From Adineta steineri (taxonomy: Eukaryota; Rotifera; Eurotatoria; Adinetida; Adinetidae): DNA of 64,000 nucleotides. The stretch spans positions 289,783 to 353,782 of the forward strand of contig CAJNOI010000099.1 in NCBI GenBank assembly GCA_905250115.1, written 5' to 3'. This document shows, one piece after another, positions 1 to 11,742 of this stretch. The notes beneath the pieces were generated by a model. That model was not told the origin of the DNA. It saw nothing but the letters and a program-made list of their open reading frames with translations, and made no database searches. Positions within the stretch are counted from its first letter, which is position 1. Each line of letters opens with the position of its first letter. A program made the translations under genes and the position numbers.

Positions 1-186
1 TACTATCAAATGTTACTCGATCAAATAAGTTCACAGAATGCATCTGATCCAGTATTTTTTCAAGAAGCAATTAATTTTATTGCTCAGAATCAAGTTTTAC
101 AGAGCTCTGCTAACAATAATCATTTGAATTTTTTTATCAATCTTATCTCTTTTTGTATTTTTATTTTTTTATTAAATAATCAATAA
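1..186 (+). CDS. 3' end of an unidentified gene (C-terminal 61 aa)
   Basis: The frame is open from base 1 and ends at a TAA overlapping an AATAAA polyadenylation-type signal. The last 25 or so residues are strongly hydrophobic (a run rich in F, I and L after a Ser-Ala-Asn stretch), preceded by a polar Gln/Asn/Ser segment. This looks like a C-terminal membrane anchor or a GPI-attachment tail. The rest of the gene lies outside the window, so no family can be assigned. It could also be chance coding, but the composition, the stop and the adjacent AATAAA favour a real terminus. Confidence 0.5.
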   Translation, partial: YYQMLLDQISSQNASDPVFFQEAINFIAQNQVLQSSANNNHLNFFINLISFCIFIFLLNNQ

Positions 187-641
187 AATTTTCTAACTAT
201 TAAATTCAATATCATTCATCTAGTTCTCGATGTGTCGTTTGCATAGACTGATTTTATTAAAAGTACTTATTTTATACTAACTTATTGAATAGGTTGAATC
301 ATGAAGGTTATAAACAATTGCATTCATCATCACATACTTTTCTTCTCTTCCTTTCGTTGAGGTACAATGACGTCATATTTTTTGTCTATTTCTCTGTATT
401 GTTTGCGAAATTAAAACTAAACGAATGAATTTCTATGTAAATGATGAATCGTATGATTTATATGCTAGTGAAGATACCAGCGAGGGTGACTTCGAAAAAG
501 AAAAAAATATTGTTTTTTTTGATAATCATAAGATTTTTATGTAACCATTTTGAGTTAAAATAAAATAAAAAGATTAAACAATTCCGTCCTCTAATGGTTA
601 AAATACAATCATTTTAATGTTTTGTTTTTGTATGTCATGTT
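187..641. other. Intergenic, AT-rich
   Basis: No convincing gene. A 39-codon open frame (425-544, +) with an acidic Ser/Asp/Glu-rich peptide is present but has no supporting features. The stretch separates the convergent 3' ends of the partial gene at 1-186 and the SGNH gene. Confidence 0.5.
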
Positions 642-1884
642 TTAAAAAACTGATTGAAGATAATTTGCAACTGCTTTTGTCCAAATAACATAACCTTTAC
701 TGTTCATATGTAACATATCCGATAGAAATAAATCTCGATTTGGTTGTCCATCAGGTAGAAGCATATCTCCCCATATATCAATAAAAGTCACACCAGGATA
801 TAATAAACGAATATCATCTCGAATGCGATTATTAGCGTCTTTCATCTGATTCATTTTATCAATACGTGATGGACTTGGTTTTAACGATATAAAAGCAATC
901 GGTATGTGAGGATAAAAACGACGAATAAGTGGAATAAACTGTCGGAAAACTGTTTGAAGAGCGACAGCAGGTTGTCCATTAGCAATATCATTTTCACCAG
1001 CATAAATAATAAATACACTTGGTTCTAATGGATATGCAATGCGTTTATATTGTTGAAAGCATTCAACAAGTGTTGAACCGCCAAAACCTCGATTTAGAGT
1101 TGTATAATCTGGAAAATCTTGTGCTAAAGTATTCCACATTACAATAGATGAACTTCCATAGAAAACAACACCTTGACGTATGGCTGTTGGTAAACGTCGA
1201 TCAAATGGAAGAAGTGTTCCTGTTTCGAATGATGTACTTGATAAAACAAGATTAGTATTTTCATCATCAATAAGTCGACATGTTGTAGGATTTCGTGTAT
1301 ATTGAGTTGTTTCAGATGATGTATCATTTTCAAATGTTGGTGTACAACTACCATTTGATTGACGACCATAAACAACATCACCATTACTTAATCTTCGTAG
1401 CCAAAAACATGATGTTTTATTTAAATATTGTGAAGAACCTACAACGATATCTCTTTGTTTTCTATTCATCTAGACTTATATGTTCTTGTTACCTTGTGTT
1501 GTCATTGTGAAGAATTGATAAGTACCACCACTTCCATCTGTATTATTCACTGCCACAAAATGATTGATCTAAATATAGATTATAGTATTAAATTTTAGTG
1601 AAATGTCATTGTTGTTGTTTTTACCCAAGTAGATGATGGATTATCAAGATAATTAAATGTAAATGTACCATTATTATAGAAAAAAGCTTGACCAGTTTGT
1701 GTATATGCTTGTGTTGATTGTGACCGTTTTGCAAGACACCATAATCCACGTATGAAAAGAGGTGTTGCTGGTAGATCACCTAGAAGTTTATTTATAAAAT
1801 ACTAATATCAGTGAATAATTTGAAATTACTTTGTGCATTAACAACTATAAATGTAGTAAGTAATATTATCCAACGTAGATGCAT
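642..1884 (-). CDS. Secreted SGNH/GDSL-type hydrolase, 4 exons
   Basis: Predicted join on the minus strand: 1884-1830, 1779-1625, 1568-1493, 1450-642, about 364 aa. Exon 1 encodes a classic signal peptide (MHLRWIILLTTFIVVNA). The C-terminal 200 residues carry the four SGNH blocks: FYGSSSI (nucleophile Ser), GFGGS (Gly), AGENDI (Asn) and DMLHMN (Asp-x-x-His). The family hydrolyses esters of lipids, acetylated sugars or similar substrates; the substrate here cannot be read. The N-terminal 160 residues before the hydrolase fold are unassigned. The first two introns are standard 45-57 nt GT-AG introns. The third, at 1451-1492, would be only 42 nt; it is needed because the short reading between exon 3 and the hydrolase exon contains stops, so this join is the weakest part. 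The paralogous relic near 43.1-43.6 kb shares the fold. Confidence 0.8.
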
Positions 1885-2200
1885 GATGATAAATATTATT
1901 GAAAAGAAATATACGTATATTTCATTGAGATCTGTCTCCTTTTATAACGATTTTCAAACTTTCTAATCTTATCATTTTTTATTGTTGGTAGCTTTTTATA
2001 ATATATTTATTGGAGAGTTTTATTAGAGAAAGATATTTATTGTATAATTTAAAGAGCTCATAAATGAAAAAACTCTTTTTAATGTACTTCATTAATAAAT
2101 CAAGTGCTGATATATGATTTATAATTGTACTCAAAATATGAATATCTACAATAAAAATACGTATTTTTAGTAACTAATAATCAGAGTGTGTACAAAATAA

Positions 2201-2243
2201 GAAGGGTGTGAGTATCATATTTATATCACGCTCACATCCTCAA
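2201..2243. repeat. GT-rich hairpin, copy 1
   Basis: G-rich arm GAAGGGTGTGAG followed after about 20 nt by the complementary CTCACATCCTCA arm. Member of the dispersed palindrome family described in the findings. Confidence 0.6.
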
Positions 2244-2988
2244 GATGTGTAATATCTATTTACACAACATGTTAACAGTTTTCTTTTGTATTGTATCAAA
2301 AAATATTTTCATATACACCAGCACCAGTGAATACTATAGAATATATATTATTTTAATTCTAATGAATTTTTGATATATGTATTGTAGCAACAACTGAAGT
2401 TTCACAGTATCAAATGACATCATAAAAACGAAATCAATACCATCCAAAACTTCGAAATGCTTCAAACGCATACACATCCTCAAGAATCTTTTATTTGTCA
2501 AGATCATATTCTCATTCTACATATATAATATCAGATGTTTTAGCTTGTGATTTATTATTGAATAAAATTTTGAAACGAAGTGAGAAAAGATCGAATATAC
2601 TTTTCAAATCAGTCTTGTGAAATTATGTTAAATAAACATCATAACAGAGAGAAAATGCTTCGTGTTGAAGCACATTGTACAAACAAAACAAAGTTGCTTT
2701 GTCATTTCTGTATGGTTGGAGCAAACGACATGCAAACATTCATACAACAGAATCAAATAATAAAAAAACATTGTGCAATACTAAAGCATTTCTGTTCGAT
2801 TACAATCTCTGTGAGAGTCAGACTAGAAACAATAAGATTCTCCTTCTACGATATTCGTAAGTTACTTTCACAGTGAATCATTGTGAAAGATGTGAGTATG
2901 TTTGACTGGGTTAGATGCAAAATAAACGGACTAAAATAATTTATTTAACAGTAGAATTATTGCAAGCTTCAATATTCTGCTACTCAGT

Positions 2989-2994
2989 TTTTAG
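2989..2994 (+). promoter_or_regulatory. Splice acceptor just upstream of the ART start
   Basis: A pyrimidine-rich stretch ending TTTTTAG lies 6 nt before the ATG at 3001, with no donor in frame. It is consistent with a trans-splice site or the end of a 5' UTR intron. Confidence 0.4.
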
Positions 2995-3000
2995 ATCTTG

Positions 3001-5226
3001 ATGGCTACCACAAATACACTACGAACGAATGATAATTATGAAAGTGTCATTTTTATTTGGTTTAATTCACAAGAACAATCGAATGTCAATATGGTTGGAC
3101 CACTTCGTGCCATTAACAATAACGTACAAACGTTTACTGAATCATCATCTTGCTTTGAAATGATACAATCTTCAAATGAGAAGATCTTTTTTATCTCATC
3201 ATTGAATAATAATCAATTAATTGCAACTGTTCATGATTTTCCTGCTGTCGAAGCGATTTTTATATTGGATCCAAATGCAGGTGATGTTAGAGGGCATTTT
3301 CCTAAACTTTTTGGCATATTTACTCAGCAAGAAGAATTACTCCGACTAGTTAAAGACGTTCTGGATACTTTCGAGCAAGTTCAACTAGAAGAATTCTCAT
3401 TTGAACAAGATAAAATATTTCTCTGGTCACAATTATGGAAAGAAGAGGTACTAACTTTTTAATTTGCCCATTTCTATTGTCTGCTAACAGAATGATTTAT
3501 ACTTTTAGTTAATAAATCGTAAAGTATCGTCCAACAAAAATGCACTAATCGAAATAACTCGACAATATTATCGAGATAATTCGCGAATCATGGCCGTTAT
3601 TGAAGAGTTCGATAAATCATATCGACCTGCTGAAGTCATCAATTGGTGTTCTCGTTCTCCCTTTCCTGCACGTTTTCTTTTTCATGCGCTACGTTCTCAC
3701 AACAAAGTACAGCTTAATGCATGTCGATTTCTATTCGTAGATGCAACACGTTTCTTTCGTCAACATCTTAAACAGAAATCTAGTGATCAAGTGTATCGTG
3801 GTATGAAATTATCCGATGCAGAACTTGACAAATTCGAAGCACATATTGGTGAACTCGTTTGTACAAGTGGTTTTTTTCCTTGTACGAAACTAAGAACAAA
3901 TGCGTTGACACTTGCTTCATTACCAACCTATCGTCCAGATCTTTCGTCTGTTTTAATTAAAATCGACTGTGATGCATCATCTTTATTCAATGAAATATCG
4001 AATAAACAAACGTCATCGCTTATTGTATTTGATCCTTGTATGACATTTCGTATCGTTTATGTTAATCGAGGACCAATGTCGGTTATAAAAATAAAAACAG
4101 CAGGTGACGCTGGCAAGAAATTTGCTTTGGAATATATGCAAAATCATAAGAGTGACACGATAACAGCAGTACTCGATGAGCTTCTCAGACCACCTACACC
4201 ACCTCCGAAGCCACCCACTCCACCACCACCTCCAAAACCGCCCACTCCACCACCACCTCCAAAACCAGTCACTCCACCACCAGCTGAGATAATAAATATC
4301 ACGTATGAAAGTGATTCTATTCGATAAGATACGAATGTTGTTTGATTTTGTATATTTCTAGACCTTCATTTATAACTGCTGAAGAAACAAAAGCAGAACA
4401 ATATGTGGAACAAGGAGATATTAATTTGGCTTTGTCGACTTATCAGCGTGTTCAACCTATGACTGCTCGTATACTCAATAGGATAGGCGACTTATCCGCT
4501 GTAAAAAAAAGTGATTACGAGTATGCTTTGCAATGCCATCAACAAGCACTTAAAATACAAAAAGAGGTACTGTATAACTCATGTCATATAATTCAAAAAA
4601 CAAAATTTTAATTTTCTACATAGTCTAATGAAGATATCTCTGGTACTCTCGTTTATATTGGAAACGCTCATCGTGGTCGTCGTGAATATGATATCGCTCT
4701 AAACTTTTATACTCAAGCGCTTGAATTACGTCAAAATAATCCGAGAACAAGTCCAGCAACTATTGCCGCTAACTTTCTTAGTATTAGCAAAGCTCATTGG
4801 GCTCGTCGAGAATATCCTCAAGCGATTGCAAATGCAGAACAAGCATTAGCGATACAAGAAGCTCTCGTACCTCCACAGGAACCAGAGGTTGGTGTGACAT
4901 TAGCTTTGCTAGGCAATTTTCACAGAGATACTAGTGACTACACTAGTGCCTTGGATTTATGCACGCGTGCACTTGATATTTTTGAGCGTATATTATCACC
5001 ATATTCGCCTTTAACAGCTGGAGTTCTTTACCAACTAGGAAAAATTCATTTGAATTTAGGAGCATTATTTGATGCTCAGCAAAGTTTAGAACAAGCAAAC
5101 AAAATTTATCGAAGAATTGTGCCTGCAGGACATCCAGACCGTGTGTCGGTGGAGAACGCACTTCAGCGTGTTAACCAATTCTTGGAACAAAATCAAGATA
5201 ATCAAGGAGGAAATAGCGTACTCTAA
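3001..5226 (+). CDS. ADP-ribosyltransferase-fold protein with C-terminal TPR repeats
   Basis: Predicted join 3001-3447, 3509-4302, 4362-4566, 4624-5226 (about 682 aa); phases agree at all three introns. Order of parts: an N-terminal domain of about 150 aa typical of bdelloid ART-TPR proteins; an arginine-ADP-ribosyltransferase-like fold (VYRGMKLSDAEL holds the first-strand Arg); a Pro-rich linker of PPTPPPPPK-type repeats; then about five tetratricopeptide repeats (for example ALNFYTQALELR and ALDLCTRALDIFERIL). Families of this kind transfer ADP-ribose from NAD to arginine. Here the usual STS motif reads GFFPCTK and the E-x-E of the active site is replaced by a Ser/Leu/Ile stretch before FDPCMTFRI, so activity is doubtful; the TPR half may act as a scaffold. 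The start was set at ATG 3001; the codon at 2998 is TTG. Confidence 0.85.
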
Positions 5227-5367
5227 ACTACTATAATACTTTACCACACGTTATGCTTTAGAGCACGCTATTTCTCGATTGATTCAGCGACTGTATTTAT
5301 CTTTTTCCTTTTTATTGGAGTATATTTGAGAGGATTTACGAATCTTTTATAATAAAATGATCTATAA

Positions 5368-5622
5368 CTAAAAATTAAGAGTTAATGAACGAAGTTGAAC
5401 TTGTTGATTATGTTCAGAGCAATTTATTTCAGGAGGTTCGATCATTGTATTTCCATAAACTGCTGCATTATCCGTCGTATTCATAACCCAATTGCGCGTA
5501 CTTAGAGTATATGTATAAGAAACAATATCTTTATCACAAGTAGGACATTTGTATACCCATAATTGTGTTACTACTGGAAGGGAACCACCGGCAGTTGTTG
5601 TAATTGAACCGATATTTGACAT
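5368..5622 (-). CDS. Small hypothetical CxxC / CxxH protein, 84 aa
   Basis: Single open frame starting MSNIGSITTTAGG. It contains YKCPTCDKD near residues 28-36 and NCSEHNQ near residue 70, a spacing that could bind one zinc ion (C-x2-C ... C-x2-H). The body has no low-complexity bias and the stop follows at once. I do not recognise a family. It is convergent with the ART-TPR gene, with about 140 nt between the two stops. Confidence 0.45.
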   Translation of the reverse strand: MSNIGSITTTAGGSLPVVTQLWVYKCPTCDKDIVSYTYTLSTRNWVMNTTDNAAVYGNTMIEPPEINCSEHNQQVQLRSLTLNF

Positions 5623-6892
5623 TATAAATTTAAAAATCTAAATAATATATTTCTAAAGTTTAGTGTAATATCAATAAGAAAAAACAAAAATAATTGCTTA
5701 TATGATGATCATAATGTATACCAATTGAAGGATTGATTTGATTATTTTGTTATGCATCGCTGATTATAACATTTCTTTTCTTTTTTTGATCGTACTGTAA
5801 TATATGATTATATGTCACATGTTGTTTTTACATGAAAGAAATAAAAAAGGAATAATTCACAAATTAAAGTTGTTCTAAATTTTACGAAATAAAAGTTAAA
5901 ATGCATTCATTTACTGCATCTACTCTCTCTTTATCAGCTGAGAAAACTAGTAATAAACTATACGATCAGTTATTATATTAGCAATTCTCTCGCTACATTC
6001 TATTCATTTTGCCACGCAGAAATACAGAAAAACCTGTTCTTCAACGATGAACTGGCAAATACAATGTCATCAGGCTACTTTCAACTTTGATATTTATAAT
6101 CTCTTGATAATACTAATGTTCATACTTTACAATAATTATTTCATTTTTTTCACATTATTATTTTATATTGTACGTGTTCATAGTTAAATCATCTTCTTGT
6201 TTTGTTTGTTGCTCAGTTCAATTTATGTATTAGACATCTTGAACGGATATATTGACTTAAAATGGTATTTTTTTAATGTATTATGAAATATGCATGTATA
6301 AAAAGAAAGAAGCAGAACTTCGGAACTGCAGTTCGTGACGCAAATATATAAAAAATAAATATATAAAACTGAAAATATTAATTATATTTATGCATCTTTT
6401 ATTATTTTTCTATCTCATTGCATTGCACATCGTTAATCTTTTTTTTAATATGATAACCGATAGACAACTTTTGAGAAAATATTAAAAAAATTAAATGTTG
6501 AGATATTCTTATCATTGAATTTTAGATTTTATACAAATAAAATTCATTTACGTCTTTCTGTTGTCACAAAAAGTAAATAGTAAATAATTCAAAAATTTTT
6601 AAATTAAAATTGAATTTTTCCGTCATTTTTCGTACACATATCATTCACATAGAAATTCTTTGGAGCATAGAAATGAACCATCTAGAGGGTGTGTGGATGT
6701 CGATGATAAATAGATGTCAGTATTATAGACATCCCTCATCCACAATCACTCTCATAATTTTCTTTTACATATTAAATCCACGAATCAATGATCTATATGA
6801 CGAAAAGTTATTTCGACAAGATATATATTTATTAATTGAAAAGCAAAGTTTTCGAATGCATAAAAGGAAAAGTGTTTTATTGACTGATTGAA
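5623..6892. other. Intergenic, strongly AT-rich
   Basis: Long A/T runs. No gene found. One GT-rich hairpin lies at 6685-6752 inside a 93-codon open frame (6610-6891) that I reject as coding. Confidence 0.5.
6685..6752. repeat. GT-rich hairpin, copy 2
   Basis: GGGTGTGTGGATGTC arm, then GACATCC and CCACAATCACTCTC on the other side of a loop. Imperfect member of the dispersed family. Confidence 0.45.
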
Positions 6893-9524
6893 TTATGGAT
6901 TGGCAAGCGCACAAATATCGTATGAACTCAGTTCTCTTGAATAAACACCAAATTCATCAATAGATCCATCATAAACATTTGGAACAATCGATTGTGATTT
7001 GCACCCACCTGTACCATTGAATGGAACTGCTTGAAGAGGATTACCCAATGTTAATATGTTAACCGTACCAGAAGCCACATATTTAAAAGCACTTGATGAA
7101 TTATAATATGTGCCATTAATATATAATCTAAGTGCATTTGTTGTTGAATAAGTTGTTGCGACATGTGTCCAAACATTAGCAGGTAAAATTGGACCTACAA
7201 TTTGGACATTTGATGTAGAATGCCATCCAGTGACAATTATTTGACCAGATGAAGAGAATCCCATCAGATCAACACACCAGCCATTTCCATCTGTTGTTGT
7301 GGAGAGATGAACCAAAACTGATCCTCTTGTTGATGATGGACGAGTCCACAGCGCTATCGAATATGAATAATTTGAGATACCAAGAAGAACAAACCCATTC
7401 ATCTAAATGAATTACTAACACATATTTTATCAAACAGAATCATTTTATCAGACCTGATAATACGATAAGTTAGAACTGAAGCGAACAGCTTCATTCACTC
7501 GTCCACTGACTGATGTTAGATTACTGACTTTCACATTGAGATTCAATGGACCTGAATCAGAATATGGTAGATTATCAAACGAATTCCATGTGACCAATGT
7601 AGCATCGTCTAATATTTCATTCGGCTGTTTTTCTCGCATTACTACAGATACTTCATCAATGTAACTAGAATGAAATCAATTAGCTTATAAGAAAGATTTT
7701 GAATTTTACCCCGCGAAATAATAAGGGATACCAGGATTTTCTTCAGTTTTCCCAATCACAATTGAACCACTTACACCTTGATAATATGATGAGCTTCCGC
7801 TTGTATCTAGTATTCCATTTAAATATATTTTTCTTGTCAAGGTTAAATAATTGAAAACGAAAGCAGCATGATACCAAGTGTTGGCTTGAACCGCTGTCGA
7901 ACCTTGAAGGTCATCACTCCAAAAACCAAAATACATAGCATCATTGTAGATTTTACAATGTAATGACTGATCTGTAGCTGAGTTATAATATTGACCAAAC
8001 AGACCATAAGCAGAGCTTGTTAACTCAGTAAGATAAAACCACATTTCAATAGTGAAACTTGTGTAAGTAAAATTTCGATACTTTGATACACTAACATATT
8101 GTCCAATTGACGCATCAACCGATAAAGCAGAACCATGTCCATTGATTCCAGGTGTTTTATATGTTGGAGAATTAATACCTACTCCATTGTAATCTGATCG
8201 ACTATCCAACGTATTGTTATCGAATGACCAGAGACTTGAACCATTATTTGCTGATGTTGTTGTAGCTAAATGATAAGAAATTTGTAATTTTATAAATATC
8301 GTTACTTCTTAATCTTCAAAAATCGGGGTGGATGTGGGTGTGGATCTAGTCTTTTAGCTTATTGTTAACTGATCTGAAAAGAAAGTTTGATGCGTCTTTA
8401 TTCTCCGTTGTATACTTTCTCATCACTTAATCTAATCAAACTTGAAAGTCTTCGCTCAACTCAGAAAGAAAGAACTGATGTAGAAGTGTGCACTATCGTT
8501 CATCTTTATCACTTTGCCAAGTCAGTATGGATTCTTGGATTCCTGAGAACGAGCTTTATATCGATTTTTGAGTTCTCGAAGTATACTGTATTCATACTTA
8601 CTATATGGCATGTACGTTGCAAGTGTGAATCCCGTCGTATTCATGCATGTTTCAGATGGGAACATCATCGTAGTAGTACGTGTTTCAGATTTGGATATCA
8701 TCGTAATAGTGCCCGCATTTGCAACCAAGTTGCCCTGTTGGTTCGGTGAGTTGACAAAGAGTTGACACATAGAAGTGGATTGCTGAAAACTGGCCGCTTG
8801 ACATAGGTCTTGAGCTAAGCAAGCCATTTGACATCGACGAACATTCGCTGCGCCGGCAGTCATGAAAGGTGTACAAGTTGTGTTGGCGCATGAAAACTTC
8901 CAACCAGCCATTATGGACATCTTCATTGAACGCATATCGTCTACGAATAAGTGAACAATAAATAGAAACACAAACCAAGATATTAGTAAAACAGATGAAA
9001 ACCACGAAGATCACTCTGTTATAAACTCTAACCTCTGTAGATAGATCGCGACGAGTTAATTTCACAGCGACCTATATTTTGTTACTAACGGTTAGTTCGA
9101 CTTGGATTAGGCATCTAGTTTAAGAAAAATGGAAAGAACGTATTTCCTTGATTTTCATCTTCGTAACTGAGTTCTGCATCTTTCTGAAAAATTAGTTTTT
9201 AAAGATGAAAATCGAGAAAATACATTTTCATTATTTTTCTTAAACTAGAAGATGAAGGTTTAATATTCCGAATTTATATTTAATCCAAGTCAAGCTATCC
9301 ATCGATGACAAAATATGTATCTTCTTAAAGTTAACTCGCCGCGTTCTATCTACTGACGTCAGCAATTTTTGATTTAGCGATCGTCGTGTTAACTAGTTTA
9401 TAAATGAGAAAAAAGAAAATATCAAATTTTTACCTGATGCCACACTGATAAGAACAATAAATTTGACAATTGTAACTATGGACAATAGCTTTGGAGAGCT
9501 AAACACTGATTGAAAATGTAACAT
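6893..9524 (-). CDS. Secreted PAN/apple-like protein with two LamG (concanavalin A-like) domains
   Basis: Predicted join on the minus strand: 9524-9434, 8940-8602, 8265-7710, 7664-7454, 7402-6893 (about 568 aa). Phases agree at every junction (1, 1, 2, 0). Exon 1 is a hydrophobic signal/leader segment. Exon 2 has a PAN-like cysteine pattern (CQMACLAQDLCQAASF...MCQLF) and ends in a Thr-rich linker. Exon 3 holds the first LamG domain (MWFYLTEL ... NTWYHAAFVF ... KIYLNG). Exons 4-5 hold a linker and a second LamG (YSIALWTRP ... NVWTHVATTY ... LRLYINGTYY ... SIDEFGVYSREL). LamG folds bind glycans or matrix proteins, so an extracellular adhesive or recognition role is inferred. A related gene in the opposite orientation lies at 50.9-52.8 kb. 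The 5'-most intron carries a foldback element. Confidence 0.85.
8324..8350. repeat. Unpaired half of the GT-rich hairpin family
   Basis: GGGGTGGATGTGGGTGTGGAT without a nearby C-rich partner, inside the 8266-8601 intron of the PAN/LamG gene. Confidence 0.4.
9037..9353. repeat. Foldback (MITE-like) inverted-repeat element inside an intron
   Basis: Starts GTAGATAGATCGCGACGAGTT and ends with the imperfect complement, about 317 bp. The arms (about 9037-9160 and 9205-9353) also share CGACTTGGATTA, ATTTTGT and CTAGTTTAAGAAAAAT blocks in reverse complement. No open frame. It lies wholly within intron 8941-9433 of the PAN/LamG gene. Confidence 0.75.
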
Positions 9525-10063
9525 GATGTTGAAACAAGCGACAATTTTTTATGTTTAAACTAACAATGGTTAGATGAAGAGAATGATAGAAAAAAATGAT
9601 AAAGAATAACTCAACAGAAATATCGTTTATTATACACGGAAGTAATTTATCTAAATTACAAAAAGACTCACTGAACGCTTTCTTCCAAGAAAATACGTTC
9701 TGACTATTCTGAAACAGTTATCAAATATCATTGAAATGAAAATGATTATGTTAGTGAAACTAGTAGAAATATATCATTAATATTTTCAAATCATGTTTCT
9801 CTTTCTAATTAACTCTCTGCTATAGCAACATTCGCCATCTCATTAAGAATATTATTATATACTAACTATCTCAGCAAACAGTCGTTTAACAATGCAACTG
9901 AAGTACATAATAGAACAATCTATAAAATGCAGTGATAGTTTACATAATTAAAACAAAATGTTTATAATAAAATAAACTAATGAAAAAAGAGTCTCCTCGC
10001 AAAATTTAATTACTTTCTATAAATAAAGCTGATCTGTCGACTCGCGCACCCCTTTCCCGAGGA

Positions 10064-10179
10064 AATGAGTGTGTGTGGTATATGGAATAAATAAATAAAT
10101 GAATGGATGAATACTCACGCCATATCTATATCCTGATCTATACTCACCCACCCACCGACAACCACATCCACACCCCTTC
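10064..10179. repeat. GT-rich hairpin, copy 3 (long loop)
   Basis: GAGTGTGTGTGG arm, an AAATAAATAAAT loop, then CCACATCCACACCCC. It abuts the left end of the duplicated noncoding block. Confidence 0.45.
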
Positions 10180-11687
10180 TCTTTCAACTGAATACAAAAT
10201 AACAAAAACGTATTGTTGTTAAAAAAGTTCTATTTTATTGTTCAAGAAGCATTATATTTTCTTCGTTAACGCACGATTTGCGATGTATCATTAACAAGAA
10301 TAACACTACATTTTGTTTGAAACACTTTGTTTCCATTTCCTTCCTACAAAATTTCAATATCATGAACATTTTTTTATATTTTAGAGTAAATAATATCTGA
10401 TATTCCATATCAGTTTTAAAAAAAGAAATGAATTCATTGTTCAGGCAAATGGAGCAAAAAAAACTTTTTGACAGTTAATTATTGGAGAATGTAACTAAAA
10501 AGAAACAATTTGGTTTTGTTCAATTTAACTGAAGATAAAAATCAATAAGAAGTGATGATTTGTGAATAATAACAAATAGAAACATGCAGAAAAATATATT
10601 CTGTTATACAAATATCAGCAGAATAATGAAAAAACTTTTGAAATTATTCGGAACATTTTTCATCAAATGATTAATAACAAAATAAAAATGTTTCTATAGA
10701 ATAAAATATATGAAATTCTTCAGTGATATTTTTCACTTTATTTTCATGTAAAATATTTATGGCAAATCATCATATATCGATGAAAACAACAAGATCACTT
10801 TCTTTCTTCGGATTAATTTTGAATAAAATTTTATTTCTATTGTAAATGTTAAACTACACGAGATAACATGTGAAAGTAAATTATATAGTTTTAACAACAG
10901 CTAATAGAATTATTTCTACAAAAACATTGAAAATCAGCACTTTTTGAAAGAACTGCAAAGTTTCCTGAGAGAAAAGAGTCTATTTTCTTCTTTTTCATTC
11001 ATTTATTTGAAAGTCTGTAGAGTTAAGCTGTAACTATATTATCAGTTATCAAATTATTGTCGATAAAATACTTCAACAATTGATTCGGATAAGTATAAAA
11101 TATCTTGATGAGAATGAGAAAATATTAACATTAGTTTAGGAGTAATACATTTATCTGTCAAATTATCATCCTTATATTTATTCCAAAAAAAGAGCGGATT
11201 TCATGGCATTGCACTAAGTTTGACAATTGATATAACTGCTGTTTCCTTTGTGTTCACTTTCTCTACATACATGTTCAACCACAAAATAAGAAATAAATTT
11301 GAAGTTTTGTTTCTCCAGTGAGAAAGAATGATTGAAAGAATACAAATAACTTTTCATAGTGTAGAGAGTATTGAGAGACAAATATAATTATGCAAAGGAT
11401 CCACATATTTTATATAATTATGATTGTAATTAAAATCATGGTTATAGTTCTCTCTCTCTCTCTTGACTATAATCATATCCAGTAGACCAAGATCGATTTC
11501 TTTCTCATATGAAGAAACAATGTAGAGATAATCAATGTTACTTTTATAATCATTTATCTATTCTGTAAAATAATTATTGTAAGAAGCCATAAAATCAAAC
11601 TAAATACATTTCTAACCATAATTACTGTCTATTTCTCAATTATTTTAGAAGAATCTTGAACACAGTAAAATATTTTAAAGTAAGTTG
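10180..11687 (+). repeat. Duplicated noncoding block, copy A
   Basis: Runs colinear, in the same orientation, with 25661-27905. Shared landmarks include CAATATCATGAACATTTTT, CAACAAGATCA, GAATTAAGCTGTAACTA-like and TTATCTATTCTGT. By eye the match is about 75-80% with many small indels, and no frame is conserved. Framed on both sides by GT-rich hairpins. Confidence 0.7.
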
Positions 11688-11742
11688 CGGGTGTGGGTGT
11701 GAATGTGGGTAAATAAAAGATGAATACATATTCATACCCCCT
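11688..11742. repeat. GT-rich hairpin, copy 4
   Basis: GGGTGTGGGTGTGAATGTGGG followed by ATTCATACCCCC. It abuts the right end of duplicated block copy A. Confidence 0.55.

Larger units (their letters stand above)
1885..2994. other. Intergenic region
   Basis: AT-rich, with one GT-rich hairpin at 2201-2243 and an unpaired C-rich half copy near 2470-2485. A 98-codon open frame at 2580-2876 has no recognisable features and I do not treat it as a gene. Confidence 0.5.

Noticed and set aside
570..610. tRNA-like phrase CCTCTAATGGTTA (A-box-like)
   Set aside because: No B-box, anticodon arm or acceptor-stem pairing could be built around it.
2580..2876. 98-codon open frame on the plus strand
   Set aside because: No family, no signal, composition like surrounding noncoding DNA, and no splice sites linking it to the ART gene.
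6610..6891. 93-codon open frame
   Set aside because: Its middle is just the translation of a GT-rich hairpin and no conserved feature is visible.
8387..8765. Plus-strand open frames over the PAN exon
   Set aside because: They are antisense readings of the 8602-8940 exon of the PAN/LamG gene.
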